A DNA stretch of 64,000 bases from Leptoclinus maculatus (taxonomy: Eukaryota; Chordata; Actinopteri; Perciformes; Stichaeidae). The stretch is from positions 23,110,887 to 23,174,886 of the forward strand of contig JAVDOI010000011.1 in assembly GCA_032191485.1 (NCBI GenBank). Reading direction: 5' to 3'. The position numbers and the translations under genes are program-made. Shown one piece after another: positions 1 through 32,100 of the stretch. The first letter of the stretch is position 1. Each line of letters opens with the position of its first letter. The notes beneath the pieces were generated by a model, which worked only from the letters and a program-made list of their open reading frames with translations, was not told where the DNA came from and searched no databases.

Positions 1-2610
<2,610 letters not shown>

Positions 2611-2705
2611 ATTTGGGTTATAGCGCACATCTGGGTTGGGCAGTATACATACAGAGATATATACATATATATATATATATACATATATATATATGTATAT
2701 ATATC

Positions 2706-3385
2706 TGTGACAAAGTGGGTGAGAACACACCATTTGTCCCCATATTACATTCATCTATAAATCTAACCATGCATATCAATTGTTTGTTTACCATACCCAC
2801 CATGTGTTCCAGAGACTAAAGGGGGAGGCACCCGGCTATTTCCTCTATTTATACACTGGATGATGTCATCCGTGATGTCATTGGGTCGGACCAAGTCTGG
2901 GGGGGGGGGGGGGGGGGGAGTAGAGTATGTACTGGTAGATTTGTAGATTAGTTGTGATCTGTTTTGCATTGTTGTGAGTGTATAGCTAATTTTAAACCAT
3001 ATAGAATTGTTTGCTACCTAAAGGGGTGCTGAAAGGTATAGCTGGTGTCTGGCAACTGTGGGAGTCAGTAATTGGTGTCACCCGCACTCATGGTAGGAAC
3101 TAAATCCTGCTGATAGGAGGCTCTATATAAGGAGATGACTTTGACTGAACAGGGGAGAGGAAGATCAGTGTGCAGCTGTGTGCGTGTGATTATGTTACTT
3201 TATGATGAGTTGAGTTGAGTTTTATTTAGTTAAGCTAAGTTAAGTTAAACGTTTGTTTGTTTATTTGTTTGGTTACATGTGTAGCAGGGCACTTTTGTAA
3301 ATAAAACACCTTTTGTTATTGGAACAAAGTCTCTCGTGTCTGCCTCCTACCACTTCAAAAGCCACTCCGGTCAGGCTTCACCACA
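2706..3385 (+). mobile_element. Solo LTR of an LTR retrotransposon
   Basis: The 680-bp block begins TGTGACAAAG and ends CTTCACCACA (TG...CA ends, 4-bp TGTG/CACA inverted tips). It is flanked by the identical 5-mer ATATC at 2701-2705 and 3386-3390. Inside are a TATATAA box (3124-3130), a likely transcription start about 30 bp on, and AATAAA (3300-3305), the usual order U3-R-U5. A G-tract of about 20 sits near 2898-2917. No internal coding region or second LTR is present, so it is a recombined solo LTR. The 5-bp duplication fits Ty3/gypsy- or Bel-type integrases. Confidence 0.8.
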
Positions 3386-3390
3386 ATATC

Positions 3391-5113
3391 GCATCATATA
3401 TAGTCTTATATATCTTATATATATATATCATCATATATACTCTTCTTCACTCAGGTAACACATTGTGTAATTGCAGATATCAGACTTAAGCTGAGAAGTC
3501 AAATCAGAAGTACCACAGAAATATATACTTATGTGTTTCTATCCTGTGTGTTGTACCTTGTGCATGCTATTCATGATTTGATTTATTGAATTGTTTTGTC
3601 TTCATATGTCCGTTTTGGATTGAATCTGTGTTTTCTGTTTTTTTTACTTTGTGTCTTATGAATATTTGGTGTTGCATACATATATAATTACAGAATCAAA
3701 TGAATTCGACCACCTGGTGTTCCCTGTAGAACATCTGTTAGAATGTTGCTCCCACAGGGATTTCCCATAGAATAGCACACAAGCTTCTTTTTTTTTTTTC
3801 TTGCACTATAACTGTTCCGCTAAGGTTTGCAACCCTTCTGAAGGAGCAGATTGTGGTGACAGCAGGTTTTGGTGAATATTTTTAGCGCTGCATTCATTTT
3901 AATGATGGACAGGTACAGAGAAAGTCAACTGTCATTTTTTTTTGAGGATTTCTGCCACTCGGTTCACACTGCAAGTATATTAATCTCAGGAACAAAATCT
4001 AGTTTGTCAATCAATTAACCATAAGCTTCATATCAGCCTTTGTTAGATGGCTACAGAACATAGAGCTATAGTTCTTTTAGTTTAGTGTTAAATCTACAAA
4101 CACACACTGCAATAGGATAGAGATTAGCATCTCAGCGAGCATAGTGCAGGCTATGGCTTGTATATTGCATATTTATGCATGCACATAAGTTCTTTTTTTG
4201 TAGAGAAATTATTAAAACCTAAATTAGAGCTGTTCTCTCCTCTAATAATCACATAAGTGCACAATACTAACCTGTAACTCGGTTGTATTCTCCTATTCCC
4301 TGATCTGTGGGCTCTCAAACCCTCAGAAACCTGCTGAAATGAACTTACCATTACCTTTCTCCCAGTGCTTCTGTACTGGGACCAATATAAGCACAATCAA
4401 GAGTTTACCCACTCCAATTGACAGATGAAATGAAATTTAATTATTTGAATTCTTCTCTTTTTTTGTTATAGTTCATGTGCTTCCAAAACATCCTTTCCTT
4501 TCTCAGAAGTGAGGCACAAATATAACTCTGTAGACACTACAATAAATCAGACCTTTGTGAACCTTTAAATGTTTTACTTTTTGTTTCAGAAGGGTGATGA
4601 TGTAACTCTATGATTATGTCCATAGATTTAAGGCTGTTGTCTGGCGTTGAACTGGACTGCTTTACTACTTAAACTGAACACACACTGTAGATTGTTTCCC
4701 ATGCAGCTCATGTACTGTATGCTCTTCGTTGGGGTCTACCTGCTGCACACCTGTTCACCTCCATTAACGCTTTGACTCATAGAGACTGCAGTGTCATGTA
4801 ATGTCAGCCACTGGGGGGGGGGTCATTGAGATCTCACTCCCTTTCTCAACGGTGCCTTTTGTCTGTGCAGAAATCTCCTGCATCATGCAGCTGCTATGTC
4901 CCAACACCTCTGTGGTTAAAAAGCAAAACAAAACTTTTAGTATCCGAGGAGGGATTTAGTTGACCATGCATGCACTCCGGACCCTTCTTCATATTTATAT
5001 CGCTAAATGTATTCACACCCGGGTGTCGGCAGCAGCGCAGGTTTCAACACTGTGATGAAAGCTGAAGGGAGGAGAGAGAGTAACATGTTTGTCTCTCTGC
5101 TTCTGTTTTGTAG
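3391..5113. other. Non-coding DNA between solo LTR and first coding exon of myot
   Basis: AT-rich sequence with homopolymer runs (T10 near 3788, G9 near 4815). I see no coding potential and no recognisable transposon. Confidence 0.5.
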
Positions 5114-5153
5114 AGAGAACAACCTCCGCCACTCCTCCTGGAACGCCTGAAAC

Positions 5154-5161
<8 letters not shown>
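5114..5161 (+). CDS. myot: myot exon with start codon and end of the 5' UTR
   Basis: A pyrimidine-rich tract and TAG acceptor end at 5113, and a GTGAGT donor begins at 5162. The exon carries 40 nt of 5' UTR and then ATG GCT CA. The two leftover bases join the C at 5519 to make His, giving the N-terminus MAHVQRVQKKTSTMSLTI. The QKKTS.SLTI stretch matches the linker before the second Ig of palladin. Since 5113 is an acceptor, at least one further untranslated exon must lie upstream; I could not locate it in 1-5100. If this exon is not used, an ATG at 5550 with a good context (AGCACCATGT) could start the protein 13 residues later. Confidence 0.75.
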
Positions 5162-19666
<14,505 letters not shown>

Positions 19667-20369
19667 ACCCCCACCTCAACCCAGTCACATCCTCAGATAA
19701 CAGCACATCCTCAGATAACAGTGGCACATCTCACGAGTGTAAAGCTGTATTTGCTGTCATCTGGAGGGCAGGTTTGGTACTAATCGTGCTTTGGTTCAGA
19801 TCGCAGCAGACCAGCATGCAGAACAAAGGTTCCCAACACTGTGGGTCTGTTATTGTACTATAAACACCACAGTTTTATTTAAAGTTTCTTGAAAAGAGTT
19901 CTCAAGATTAAGGTACATTTAAAGGGAAACCCTTCAACATATACTACAATATGGTATTTGTTCTTTTTTTGTTACAAAAAGTTAGAATTTGCTCAAAAGA
20001 ACCCGTTCGATGTTTACGTGTTGAGGAAACTACCCTCGCCGTGAGGAGCACTCAGCAGCTGCTCAGACTAATGTCTCCACACTGCTGCTGTTTGTCACCA
20101 CTGTGCCTGTCTGTGTGTTAACAGCTGCAGAGCTGATGTTTGGTCCATGCCTATACGCCTGTCTGTTCTGCTCTCAGCTAAAGCCTCTAGGTCATGGATT
20201 TATTCATAGACCTGGATACGATGGGGCACAGTCAGACAGGTTTATCCCAGCGGCCAACTACAGGACTGCAACGCAAAAACCCTCTGATTTCCCCACAGAA
20301 CACTGACGACAGCACACAGGGTCATTTAGTACTACGAGGTCAGGGTTAGAAAAGGAGGACAGTACCAAC
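19667..20369 (+). other. Probable 3' UTR / downstream region of myot
   Basis: AT-balanced sequence with no ORF follows the stop. No AATAAA is seen before the hAT MITE. Candidate signals are ATTAAA near 20472, inside the MITE, and AATAAA at 21464-21469. The 3' UTR may therefore run through the MITE or end at a weak signal; this is unresolved. Confidence 0.4.
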
Positions 20370-20638
20370 TAGTGATGAGCGGGTCGACCCACAACCCGCG
20401 GGTCGGGCGGGTTTCGGGCTAAACTTACTATAAAATGTCACGGGTCAAAGAGTGACTAAGCAGCGTTAAATTATTAAAAACTCTCTCAAACACACTCCTC
20501 AAGTCCCCTTGTCAGACCTGACGATTGTGCTACTGTAATGCATACATTTGTCAGTTTGCGGGTCGGGTGGTTGATTCACGTACATTTCTGCAGATTGACT
20601 CTCGTAACATGTCGGGTGGGCACACCCGCGCATCACTA
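20370..20638 (+). mobile_element. hAT-type MITE, 269 bp
   Basis: The left end TAGTGATGAGCGGGTC and the right end, read in reverse complement (TAGTGATGCGCGGGT), form about 15-bp inverted repeats with one mismatch. The flanks GTACCAAC (20362-20369) and GTACCCAC (20639-20646) are an 8-bp duplication with one mismatch, as expected for hAT. No ORF is present. Internal copies of GCGGGTCGGG are reused on both arms. Confidence 0.82.
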
Positions 20639-21980
20639 GTACCCACAGTGCAACACTGCAAACATCTAGCGCTGCACTTTAACCCTGACGATGGTCCCCC
20701 CCCCCCCCGCTCTTCTGTCCTCCGGCTCGCAGCTGAATGACGATGAGTTGGTGTTCCTGTCCCTGAGTGACAGCTGCTGCTGCTTCTGAGGATGTGTGTG
20801 TCCGTAGAGCTCCGCTAACTGAAGAGAGCTCCGATCCCCTGCTGTGGAATGAATTCAGTCTAATGTGTGTTGTTATGGTTGCTTTAAGACGCTGTATATT
20901 AATACAGCGTACGTGAATGAACTGAAGTTATTAGTTATCAGTGCCAGGGCTTGAAGGTGCCCCTCTCTTAGCCTGCAAAAGGCTGCAACCAGAGGTGTGT
21001 CACAGCAACAAGCCCAGCCTCTAAAGACTGAACACCTGATCTCAAAAGAAAAAGCTTCCATTTGAGCACATCTGCAGCGCAGATAAGACGTGTTTTCACA
21101 CTTTACACGTTGTTTTCTCCTTCAATGCATTGATTGTGTGTGTTCAGTTGACCGATAGATATCAGCCTGTGGACAGATTTGCCAAACTCTCCATTTGTGA
21201 CCAGAGCCTTGCATACAAACAGATGCTTTACACGCAGAGATAATGTGGCCACAAGTCAGTGTGCTCATTGACAGGAATCCCCTTTGAAGATGAGGTAATA
21301 TGTACTTTCACTCAGAACTAAAGGTTCATGGTGTTTGGATCAAACATGGTGAAATGTTTCTGTTGAGGTTTTAAAAAGCAGGTAGTAGTGTGTGTGTGTG
21401 TGTGTGTGTTCTCTCTAAGTATTGTTTGTTGTGTAAGTTCTACATATCACTGGATGAATGAGGAATAAAGTCATGTGACCCTGGCTTTGCCTCCTGTTCT
21501 TTTTTACTTTTTGTTTTCCCTGAAGATGAAGCAGGTCCCAGATCAGTACTCTGAGTACTGCTTGATGTGGTACTACAGCTGTTCTGTAACGTTCTGCCAC
21601 CAGAGGGAGCCCTTCCTCCATGCAGCCGCTTCTCTTCCAGTAGTAAAATGACTTGTAACGCTCACGTGACTGGAGGAATGCACAGAGCTGCTAATGAATG
21701 TATAAGCAGAAGCTGTGATGCGTCTCTGTCTATCTTTCTCTCTCCAAAGTGTGTTAGAGCACAGTTTAACCCGACAGTAGTCTTAGTCCTTTACCGATTT
21801 AGTTCATTTTGGAGTCACGCCGCTACGTGAAATAGTCTGATGATATGCAGCGTGAGGTTTTGGAAAACACAAAAATCCCTTTTTTCCCTTCTTTTTGACC
21901 TGTAACGTTAGCTCTGGCATTTGTACTCTTCCCGCTCTAAGCCACTCAGCGCTGAAACTTTACTTTGAATTTTCTTATTA
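20639..21980. other. Intergenic DNA between convergent myot and dnd1
   Basis: No gene is seen. There is a poly(C) run near 20697-20709, a (GT)n run at about 21389-21408, and AATAAA at 21464-21469 that could end a myot transcript. Confidence 0.5.
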
Positions 21981-21984
21981 ATTA

Positions 21985-24440
<2,456 letters not shown>

Positions 24441-24539
24441 AAAAGAGTTTGTGGGCACACCATGAGAAAAAGACTTCTCTGATCTAAATATGAGCAAACT
24501 AAGATGCTCCGAGAGCAAAAGTTAGATAACAGTAGGTTT

Positions 24540-25135
24540 AACGTATTATACTATGACTTTGACATACAATACTAACTTTAGTATACTATGACCTTTTATG
24601 ACTACACTAGCATTTTTTGTGATATACTCTTATTTTTTTTTAAATTATGGCTCTATGTCATAATATAGAATTGTCTCATGATATAGTATACTATGACTTT
24701 CTTTGACATTGTTCAATATGTATTTTTAAGGACATCCTATCCAACACGTTATGACTTTTTAGACAAACTATCATGACTTTTTGTAATTCTATTATATGAT
24801 TTCATGATTTGTATGGCTTTGTTATATTTATGACTTTGGGCAAACTATGACTGACTGATTACTAAATGTAATGACATTTTATGACTAATATATATTTTTT
24901 TAACATACAGTTCTATGGTTTTTGACATACTATGACTTGTAATTTGTTCTCCCCATACTATACTTTGACTATTTGGCATACTTTTCGGCATACTATGTTG
25001 TTTTTTTACATATTATACTAGGACGTTTTAGACCAACCATACTATGACTTGTTTGACATACTGTGCAATGACTTAATGACGTCGTAAACTATGATTTTTT
25101 TTACATATACACTACACCATACTCTGACTTTTCTG
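24540..25135 (+). repeat. Degenerate AT-rich tandem repeat (ACTATGACTTTTTGACATA-like)
   Basis: About 600 bp built of variants of a roughly 20-bp unit containing TACTATGACTTTTTGACATA. It lies 0.5 kb past the dnd1 stop on the side of its 3' end. Confidence 0.75.
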
Positions 25136-25640
25136 TTAAACTATACAATGGGAATGCCCCGTCCCTGGTGGTTGGAGCACTCTGATGGTTCTCTCTAACA
25201 AGGGGAAAGAATGCTGGGTACTTATTCCTCCTTTCAACAAATACCACATCGAAATCAATTGACTGACAATCCCTAATAAACAAGACCCCCCCCCTCCAAA
25301 TCACCATAAAAAAAATGTAATCTACAAAATGTGGTTTTAACTCAGAAATTTAAATTTCATGACAATAACCACAAAATGAAATATTTATAGAAAGTACCAC
25401 CACCTTGATATTTTCTTTTCAAATCTCATTTAATTAAAATGAGGAACCAATCAAACAGTAACACACATTAAAAAAACATGCATAAAACAAACGACGGAAA
25501 TTGAAACAAGACAAACGAGTCTTCTAATACTACTTATAAAAGCATGCATAAATCAACTAACTACATATAAGATTAAACGTCTTTTTAGATATAACATCAT
25601 TGACAAAACAAACAGTGCTGTATATTATCTGATAGGCTCG

Positions 25641-26194
25641 TCAGTGGGCGAGCTCATTATTGTACAGCCTCTGCAGGACCTGCTGGGCTGCAGCCCGCCG
25701 AGCTTCTTCCAGCGTGGCGGTGGCTGTGGGTCCCGGCAAGATCATGACCAGCCCTTTGAAGGCCGTGGTTATCCCGGGGATGCACACCTTATAGGTGAAG
25801 TAGAGGAATCCATCAGGCACCGCGTGGCTGTAGTACATCTCATAGAGTGGCTGGCCAACGCCGGTCGCCTCACACAGCTTATGCAAGAGCGCCACGGGGG
25901 ATGGCGAGGGCGCCGTGGACACGAGGTGCCCCTGGGAGGAAGAGGGGGAGTATCTGGGAGGGGGAGGGTGCTGGGGGACAGTGTGTCCTCCCACTGCCCT
26001 GCAGAAACCCAGGGGGACCATGCGAGGGGGGGGGGCCGAGGTCAGTGGAGAGCTCGGGATGTTGTGCGGCGGCTTCAGGGCTGACGGCAGGAGGCTCTTT
26101 GGCGGTTTGTGTGGAGACAGTTGCTCGTCCAAGCTCGGCTTCACCGTGGACTGCCATTTGATTGAGATGTTCAATGCAAACTGCTTCTTGAATG
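25641..26194 (-). CDS. dnd1: dnd1 exon 5: linker and dsRNA-binding domain
   Basis: This last exon starts AFKKQFALNISIKWQS, completing RRM2, followed by a Pro/Ser/His-rich linker. The dsRBD (about residues 296-379) has VALLHKLCEATG, PLYEMYYSHAVPDGFLYF and ARRAAAQQVLQRLYN. The stop TGA is at 25643-25641. The 3' UTR runs into AT-rich sequence; an ATTAAA on the minus strand near 25430 is a possible poly(A) signal, but I cannot place the cleavage site. Confidence 0.93.
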
Positions 26195-29100
26195 CTGGAC
26201 ACAAGAAGAAGACAAGTACGTTAGTAAGGCCCACAGCTGTTTTCTAAAGAAGCTAAGAGTGACTCATCATTTTTCCCCAAAGCAAATTTAACACAAAAGG
26301 CTGTTTTCTCAGTAACCAGAAATAGATAATTAGTATTCTTTTACTAAAAGAAAAGTAAAGTAGTCTGTCACTATGGCTGGGTCCTTCCCTTTTATGTCCC
26401 ATTCCTCCAGGTTCAGTTTTCAGTAACTCCGCGATGTTACTGCCTGTACGGCTCTCGAGCATTGACCGTGTCTGCAAAACACGTGAAACTAGTTCCCACT
26501 CCTCAAAAGATGTGGTGTGACATGATCAGTGGCTCTAGACGTCCGTCCATCACATGTCGGGGCTACTCTCTCTGCAGTGGGGAGCCATGTTTTGACACGT
26601 TGTCACCTCTTCGTGAAGCCTGGGCACTACACTGCTACATCCATCATGTGTCGGCAGGAAGGATTCGTCATCACAGGACTGTATACTCTACAGTATACGG
26701 CCGCTTGCTTGTTGTGATTTTGGTCAGTTCATGTGACAGGCCGGGAGGTCACTGGCCTTAGCTTAGAAGGAAATAGGTAGCGACACAGGAGCGGAGGAGG
26801 TTTAAAACAGGATTTTGTTTTATGTATCGATAGTAGTCACGGACACTATCGTTTGAAAAAATGTCTCCATAGTAAGCTATATCGATATTTTTGCACAGCC
26901 CTACTAAATATAGGTATATAATGTATTGAGAGGAGAAGTGAAAGTTCAAATCCTGCTTGGTACTTACAACTCAATGACAAAAATCACAGCAGCTACTTTA
27001 ATTGAACAGAAACAAGGCATTTAACACTCAGTCTGTTGCGTTTTCTTTGGTTAAAGTGTCGGACGATAATAGAGCACAAAAGCTTAAAGCCCTGAGCTTT
27101 AACAGGTGATGATAACAATCCCACCAATATGTATGAGCTGCTGCTGACGTCATCACTCTCTGCATAACCCAGAACAAAGTTATTCATTAGACAAGGCAAG
27201 TTTCCCCACAAATTCAAACTGGCGAGAGTGAAGCCTCTGTACAAAGAGGGGGGGCACATTAGAACCTGGTAATTATCGGCCTGTCCCCAGCCTGTGTTCA
27301 CTATCAAAAGGTCAGAGAGTCATACATGAACAAACTGATATTTATCCTCACACAAGATTCTGTATGAATTTCAATCTGGTTTCAGAAAATCTCATTCTAC
27401 CCAACAGATCACATGAGTAAAGAAGGAGATGAAGGAAACCTCAAAAAGGCGTTTGATACTGTAAACCAGGACATTGTTTTGATGAAGCTCAGGGCTTCAT
27501 CTCTACAGGGGGCCAGGTCTCATCCGAGGGTGGTGGATGATAAATGGAACCATGTCTGTTCAGCTCTCTCTAGTCTCATCAGGATCAATTAGAAGTAGAA
27601 AAAAATAGTTCAGAACATCACAAAGTTAGCATCTGGTTAGCAGAAAATAAGTCGTTTCTTCATCTTGGCAAAAACAGAGTCGATAAAGTTTGGGTCAAAT
27701 GCAAAACTAGAGAAGTCTCTTCAGACTTCAGAGTGGGAGTAGGAATCCGTTACGTACTCAGGGGAAATATCAGACAAACTATCTGGAGGGTGGCATTAAA
27801 AGTTATCACAAAGGTCAATCAAAAAACATCTACTTCTTGCTAAAATATGAGTAATATAGTGTATATTCTAGCAGTTTGATTGTGCCTGTGCTTCCTGGTA
27901 TACTAGCATCCCAAAGATCTTTCAAAATAAGTTGGAGTCCTCTCATAACAAACTAGGAGGGTTGATTTGCTCAGAGTGAATGAGAGAATATATTAAAACG
28001 TGGACTGAAATAGGATTATCTATACTGTTGTATTTATGTATTTCTCTCTGTCCAAAGTCTTCCCACTAGAGGGAGCTCTGCTGATTTTGTGCCATGCAGA
28101 CTTGAAAGTTGTATAGAAGTATGTTTTATATTCATATGGAATGAGTTACCTGGTTGATTAGATCAATTTGAAACGTTAACTCCTTAAAAGAAGTGGCTAC
28201 GTCCTAAATCCCCATCTTGTATGTTTTAGTTGTATGCATTGCTCGGTATATTGTGTCTGGGTGAAGATAACATGAGGGTTCTAAGCATAATTGATGTTAA
28301 CTTGTTTAAGTTGAACAGCTGCCTTCTCTTTGCTGCTTCTGACAGGGTTAGACTGATTCATACCGTGTCTGACAACATCAAGTAAAAGATCCTACAGAGG
28401 AATAAACGTCGTTCTTTACCTTTCCGTTTGTTATTGTGTCCAAGTCAAGGAGGAGTCTCACCGTGAAACCTGAATATTGGGCAGCAGCAGGTCCCACTCT
28501 TCTCCAGATATTCAGCCATGACACTGAACGTTTTAGATAACACTGTGCTTAAGGCTTCTCTGTAGGGTTCTTTCCATAATGTTGTCAGACACTCAGACAA
28601 CAATCAGCCTGTCGGCAGCAAAAACAAGTGTTTGCAGTGTGACGTTACAGTGCGCAATAGCCTCGCTGTTGCTCAGTAGTGGAGAATTATATTAGAAATC
28701 CACACGCATAACTTACACACAAAAACATGGTAAAATAAGGTCCAGGTTGAAAAATACCAATTTGTGCTTATGTGTATACTTCTTCATTCACTCTCTAGCT
28801 CGCTCGACCACTGATTACTCTCTCTCTCTCTCTCTCTCGCTGAACCTGAGAGAAGAGGAGAATGTTGAATGCTGTGTTAAAGGGTTAAACAGTTCATTAT
28901 TAGCATCCCTACAACTCAACAGCTGTTAACTGAACTGTAGTTCATAAGACTCTCTATGTTTAACGTTATAAGTTACAAGTTTTACAAACTATTCAGCATC
29001 AGCATCATGTACATTTTCAAGACAGTGGTCCCTTCAGTGTAATGTAGAGCGCTTTAAATCTTTAGGCAAATCCAAAGCTCTAAGAGACAAATCATAAGCA

Positions 29101-32100
29101 GCGCACACAGATTGTGCTTGCTAGTTCACTAACGAGCTTCAGTTTCAGTTGCACTCTGAGGATCATGAAGCAGCATCTAGCTGTGTGTTCATGAGACACT
29201 TGACACTGGTCAGGTGTGCTTCTGACATCTCAGTAGTGAAGATTATTTCACATTAAGCTGCTGAAGCCTTTACACACAAACTAATCCCTCACGCATCTGA
29301 CTGGTTGTTTAAATCAGGACACAATTAAAAGAACAGACAAATGAAAACATATGCATAGTCACCCTAAATATTTAACAAATATGAAAATGACCTGTTTTGA
29401 TACCCAATAGCAGGAACTAACAGTGATTTGTACGGATGCAGGGAGGGAAATAGGCGATACGCTGGAGAGGAGGGAAACTATTATTGAGCTACTCATTCAT
29501 GTATATGGACTCATTTTATAATAAAAGATTCATTCCTCTCATCTGAGTTTAGAGCTTTCTCCATTTAATCCTGGGGCCAGCAGCTGCAACTGGAAGTGTG
29601 AGACAGTGCATCCTGGTAATGTAGAGCTCCAAACGGCACAACTAGGTTCAGTGGAGTCAAGTCAAGTCTCACATGGCCAGAGCTACAAAGATACATTAGT
29701 GACAAATAGCAATAGATTAGACTAGCTGTACTAATTGTCACAATTCCACCGATTGACTTCTTGCATCTGCATTGAGTACATTGAGTACTCAACGCATTGA
29801 GTACATTGAGTACTCAACGCATTGAGTACATTGAGTACTCAACGCATTGAGTACATTGAGTACTCAATGCATTGAGTACATTGAGTACTCAATGCATTGA
29901 GTACCCGGCCCAGACACGGAAAGGATTGACAGATTGATAGCTCCATGTATCAGTCCGTCTCCATCAACATACCTTCCACCAGCACCTTCTTGGCCATAGA
30001 AGCAGCATGGTGGGATGAGAAGGCCACGATAGCAGACACCCCCTCTATACCAGGCCCAGCCTTCAGGGCCAGTCTCTCCACCCCATCGGCCAGTACACGC
30101 AGCACCTGGGAGCAAACGTGAGACACAAAGACATTAACTCAAACACAACACCTATTCACACAGCAGTAACCACTTCCAATAAGCTGCACACCTTTGTGGG
30201 TTAAAGGCTACCAGTTCAACACAAGAAGCCAGTGGAGTGGTCAGAGCTGGTGTGAATGTGTGCACATGCAGGACAGGGAAGAAGACTGAAGGATGTCCAT
30301 GTTTGTGTTTGACACAGTACAGACTACTGCGAAAAAGTTAGAATAAAGTACTTTGCACTTTAGTATGCTATTAAATGAATTGTCCTTTAACTTAAAGGGA
30401 TAGTTTGGATTTTTTAAAGCATGGTTGTATGAGGTACTTATCCATAGTCGGGGTATCACTTATGTGTTAGATGACAGTTGCCACGTCCCCAGTTTGGAGA
30501 AAGAGACGGGAGCAAAACAATGTTTATATGTACGCTATATTTAGAAAATAGAGAGCAAATATAGCGTACACTTAAAGGAATCTGGACTTTAAGGTGAGCC
30601 TTTCTTTTTTACGTATTGCTGCCCCCCCCCCCTCCACAGCAGTACATGGCTTTGCTCCTGTCCAAACTGGGGTGGGCCGACCGCCATCTACAGTAGGTAA
30701 CACATCGACTATGGATAGGTAACTCATACAATCCCACAAAAACACTGCGTACTACCCTTTAAAACCTGACCTCACAAAGTACACCAAGTACTACTTGTTT
30801 GTCTTCTAATATGAATACATAGATGGTTAACAGTCACACACACAAGTACGCTACTCAGAGGCTCGACTGGAGGTGGTGACAGGACTTCAGCTCTTTATGG
30901 CAGTGGTAGATGATCTTTGTTGTTTGTTTTTTTGATGCCAGTGAATTCAAAATCATTTTCTTCCACTTCATCTAAAAAAACATGTTTCTATGTCAAAGAG
31001 GAGTCCCAGAGGTGCTGTACCTTCAGCAGGTCCTCCTGCCTGGTGCTGGATGGCAGGTCTCCGATACAGAGGTGTCTCTTCTCGGTGCTGCGGCGGACGC
31101 TGAGGCGGGAGCCGGGCTCCAGCATGTGACCGTGCAGCAGGCGGATGGCTTCGTTAGCCGCAGCTGGCGAGCCGTATTTGCCGTAAGCGAAGCCGCGATT
31201 CTGGCCGCTGAAGTTCATCATGAGCCGGAACTCCCAGAGGGGCCCCACGGAGCTGAACAGAGGGATCAGCAGATCCTCGTAGGTGTCCCGAGGGATCTGG
31301 CTGATGAAGACCTCACAGCGGGCTTCTGGGGGGGGCCCATCCCACACTGACAGCACAATGGAGAGGGGAGGGGAGTTGGTGATGTTACCTGATTATTTGA
31401 TACATTAACACGTTTCATCATGAATGAAAAATCAAACAATTTTAAAATCAATGACCTGCAAAGAACTCCATTACAGGATGGAGTCATCAGTATCAAACAT
31501 TTGATCCTATTTTAAAGTAGCTTGGGCTACATTTTCATGAACCAGTTTCAATTAGCAAGACGTGAGACTTAACATGTTTGTACAACTTGTGTTAATAAGA
31601 GGGTGTATTCTGAGGACTGATTTCAGTGAGTCAGTTTGTCTCTTTCAGGTACAACAAACACAGAGTGTAGTTTAAACTCAAGTCAAGCATCATTAATGCA
31701 CATAGCTAATTAAATCAATCATTGAGAAACTCTCAGAGGGTTGCTTCTTTTAGTGAACTTAAAAGTCATTAAGGTGAAATAAAAGTATTCAGATATCTTA
31801 CTTGAGTAAAGTAGGCCTAGTAATACTACAGTGTAAAAATACTCTGAGTGTCCATTATGGAGAATAGGCCATTTATATATATATATATATATATATGGCC
31901 TTGGGAGCAACATGGGGTTCAGTATCTTGCCCAAGGACGCTTCAACATGCAGACCTGGGACAGAATATGAAATATCTATGTTATTGTATTTCATATTTCT
32001 ATAATGAGTAAATGTACTTATTACATAGTTATATTCCACCACAGAAAATCAGGCTTTATGCAGTTAAAAATAGGTGAATAATAAAACTGGACTGCAAACT

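Noticed and set aside
20740..20792. A short exon-like stretch ending in CCCF and TGA after a GCAG
   Set aside because: The 18-codon frame (LNDDELVFLSLSDSC...) has no partner exon and matches no family I know; probably chance.
25644..26247. Plus-strand ORFs of 104-146 codons over the last dnd1 exon
   Set aside because: Shadows of the minus-strand Dead end exon, which has exact splice phase and family motifs.
29771..29904. CRISPR-like regularly repeated array
   Set aside because: Repeats are directly contiguous 25-bp units without spacers in a vertebrate intron; it is a minisatellite.
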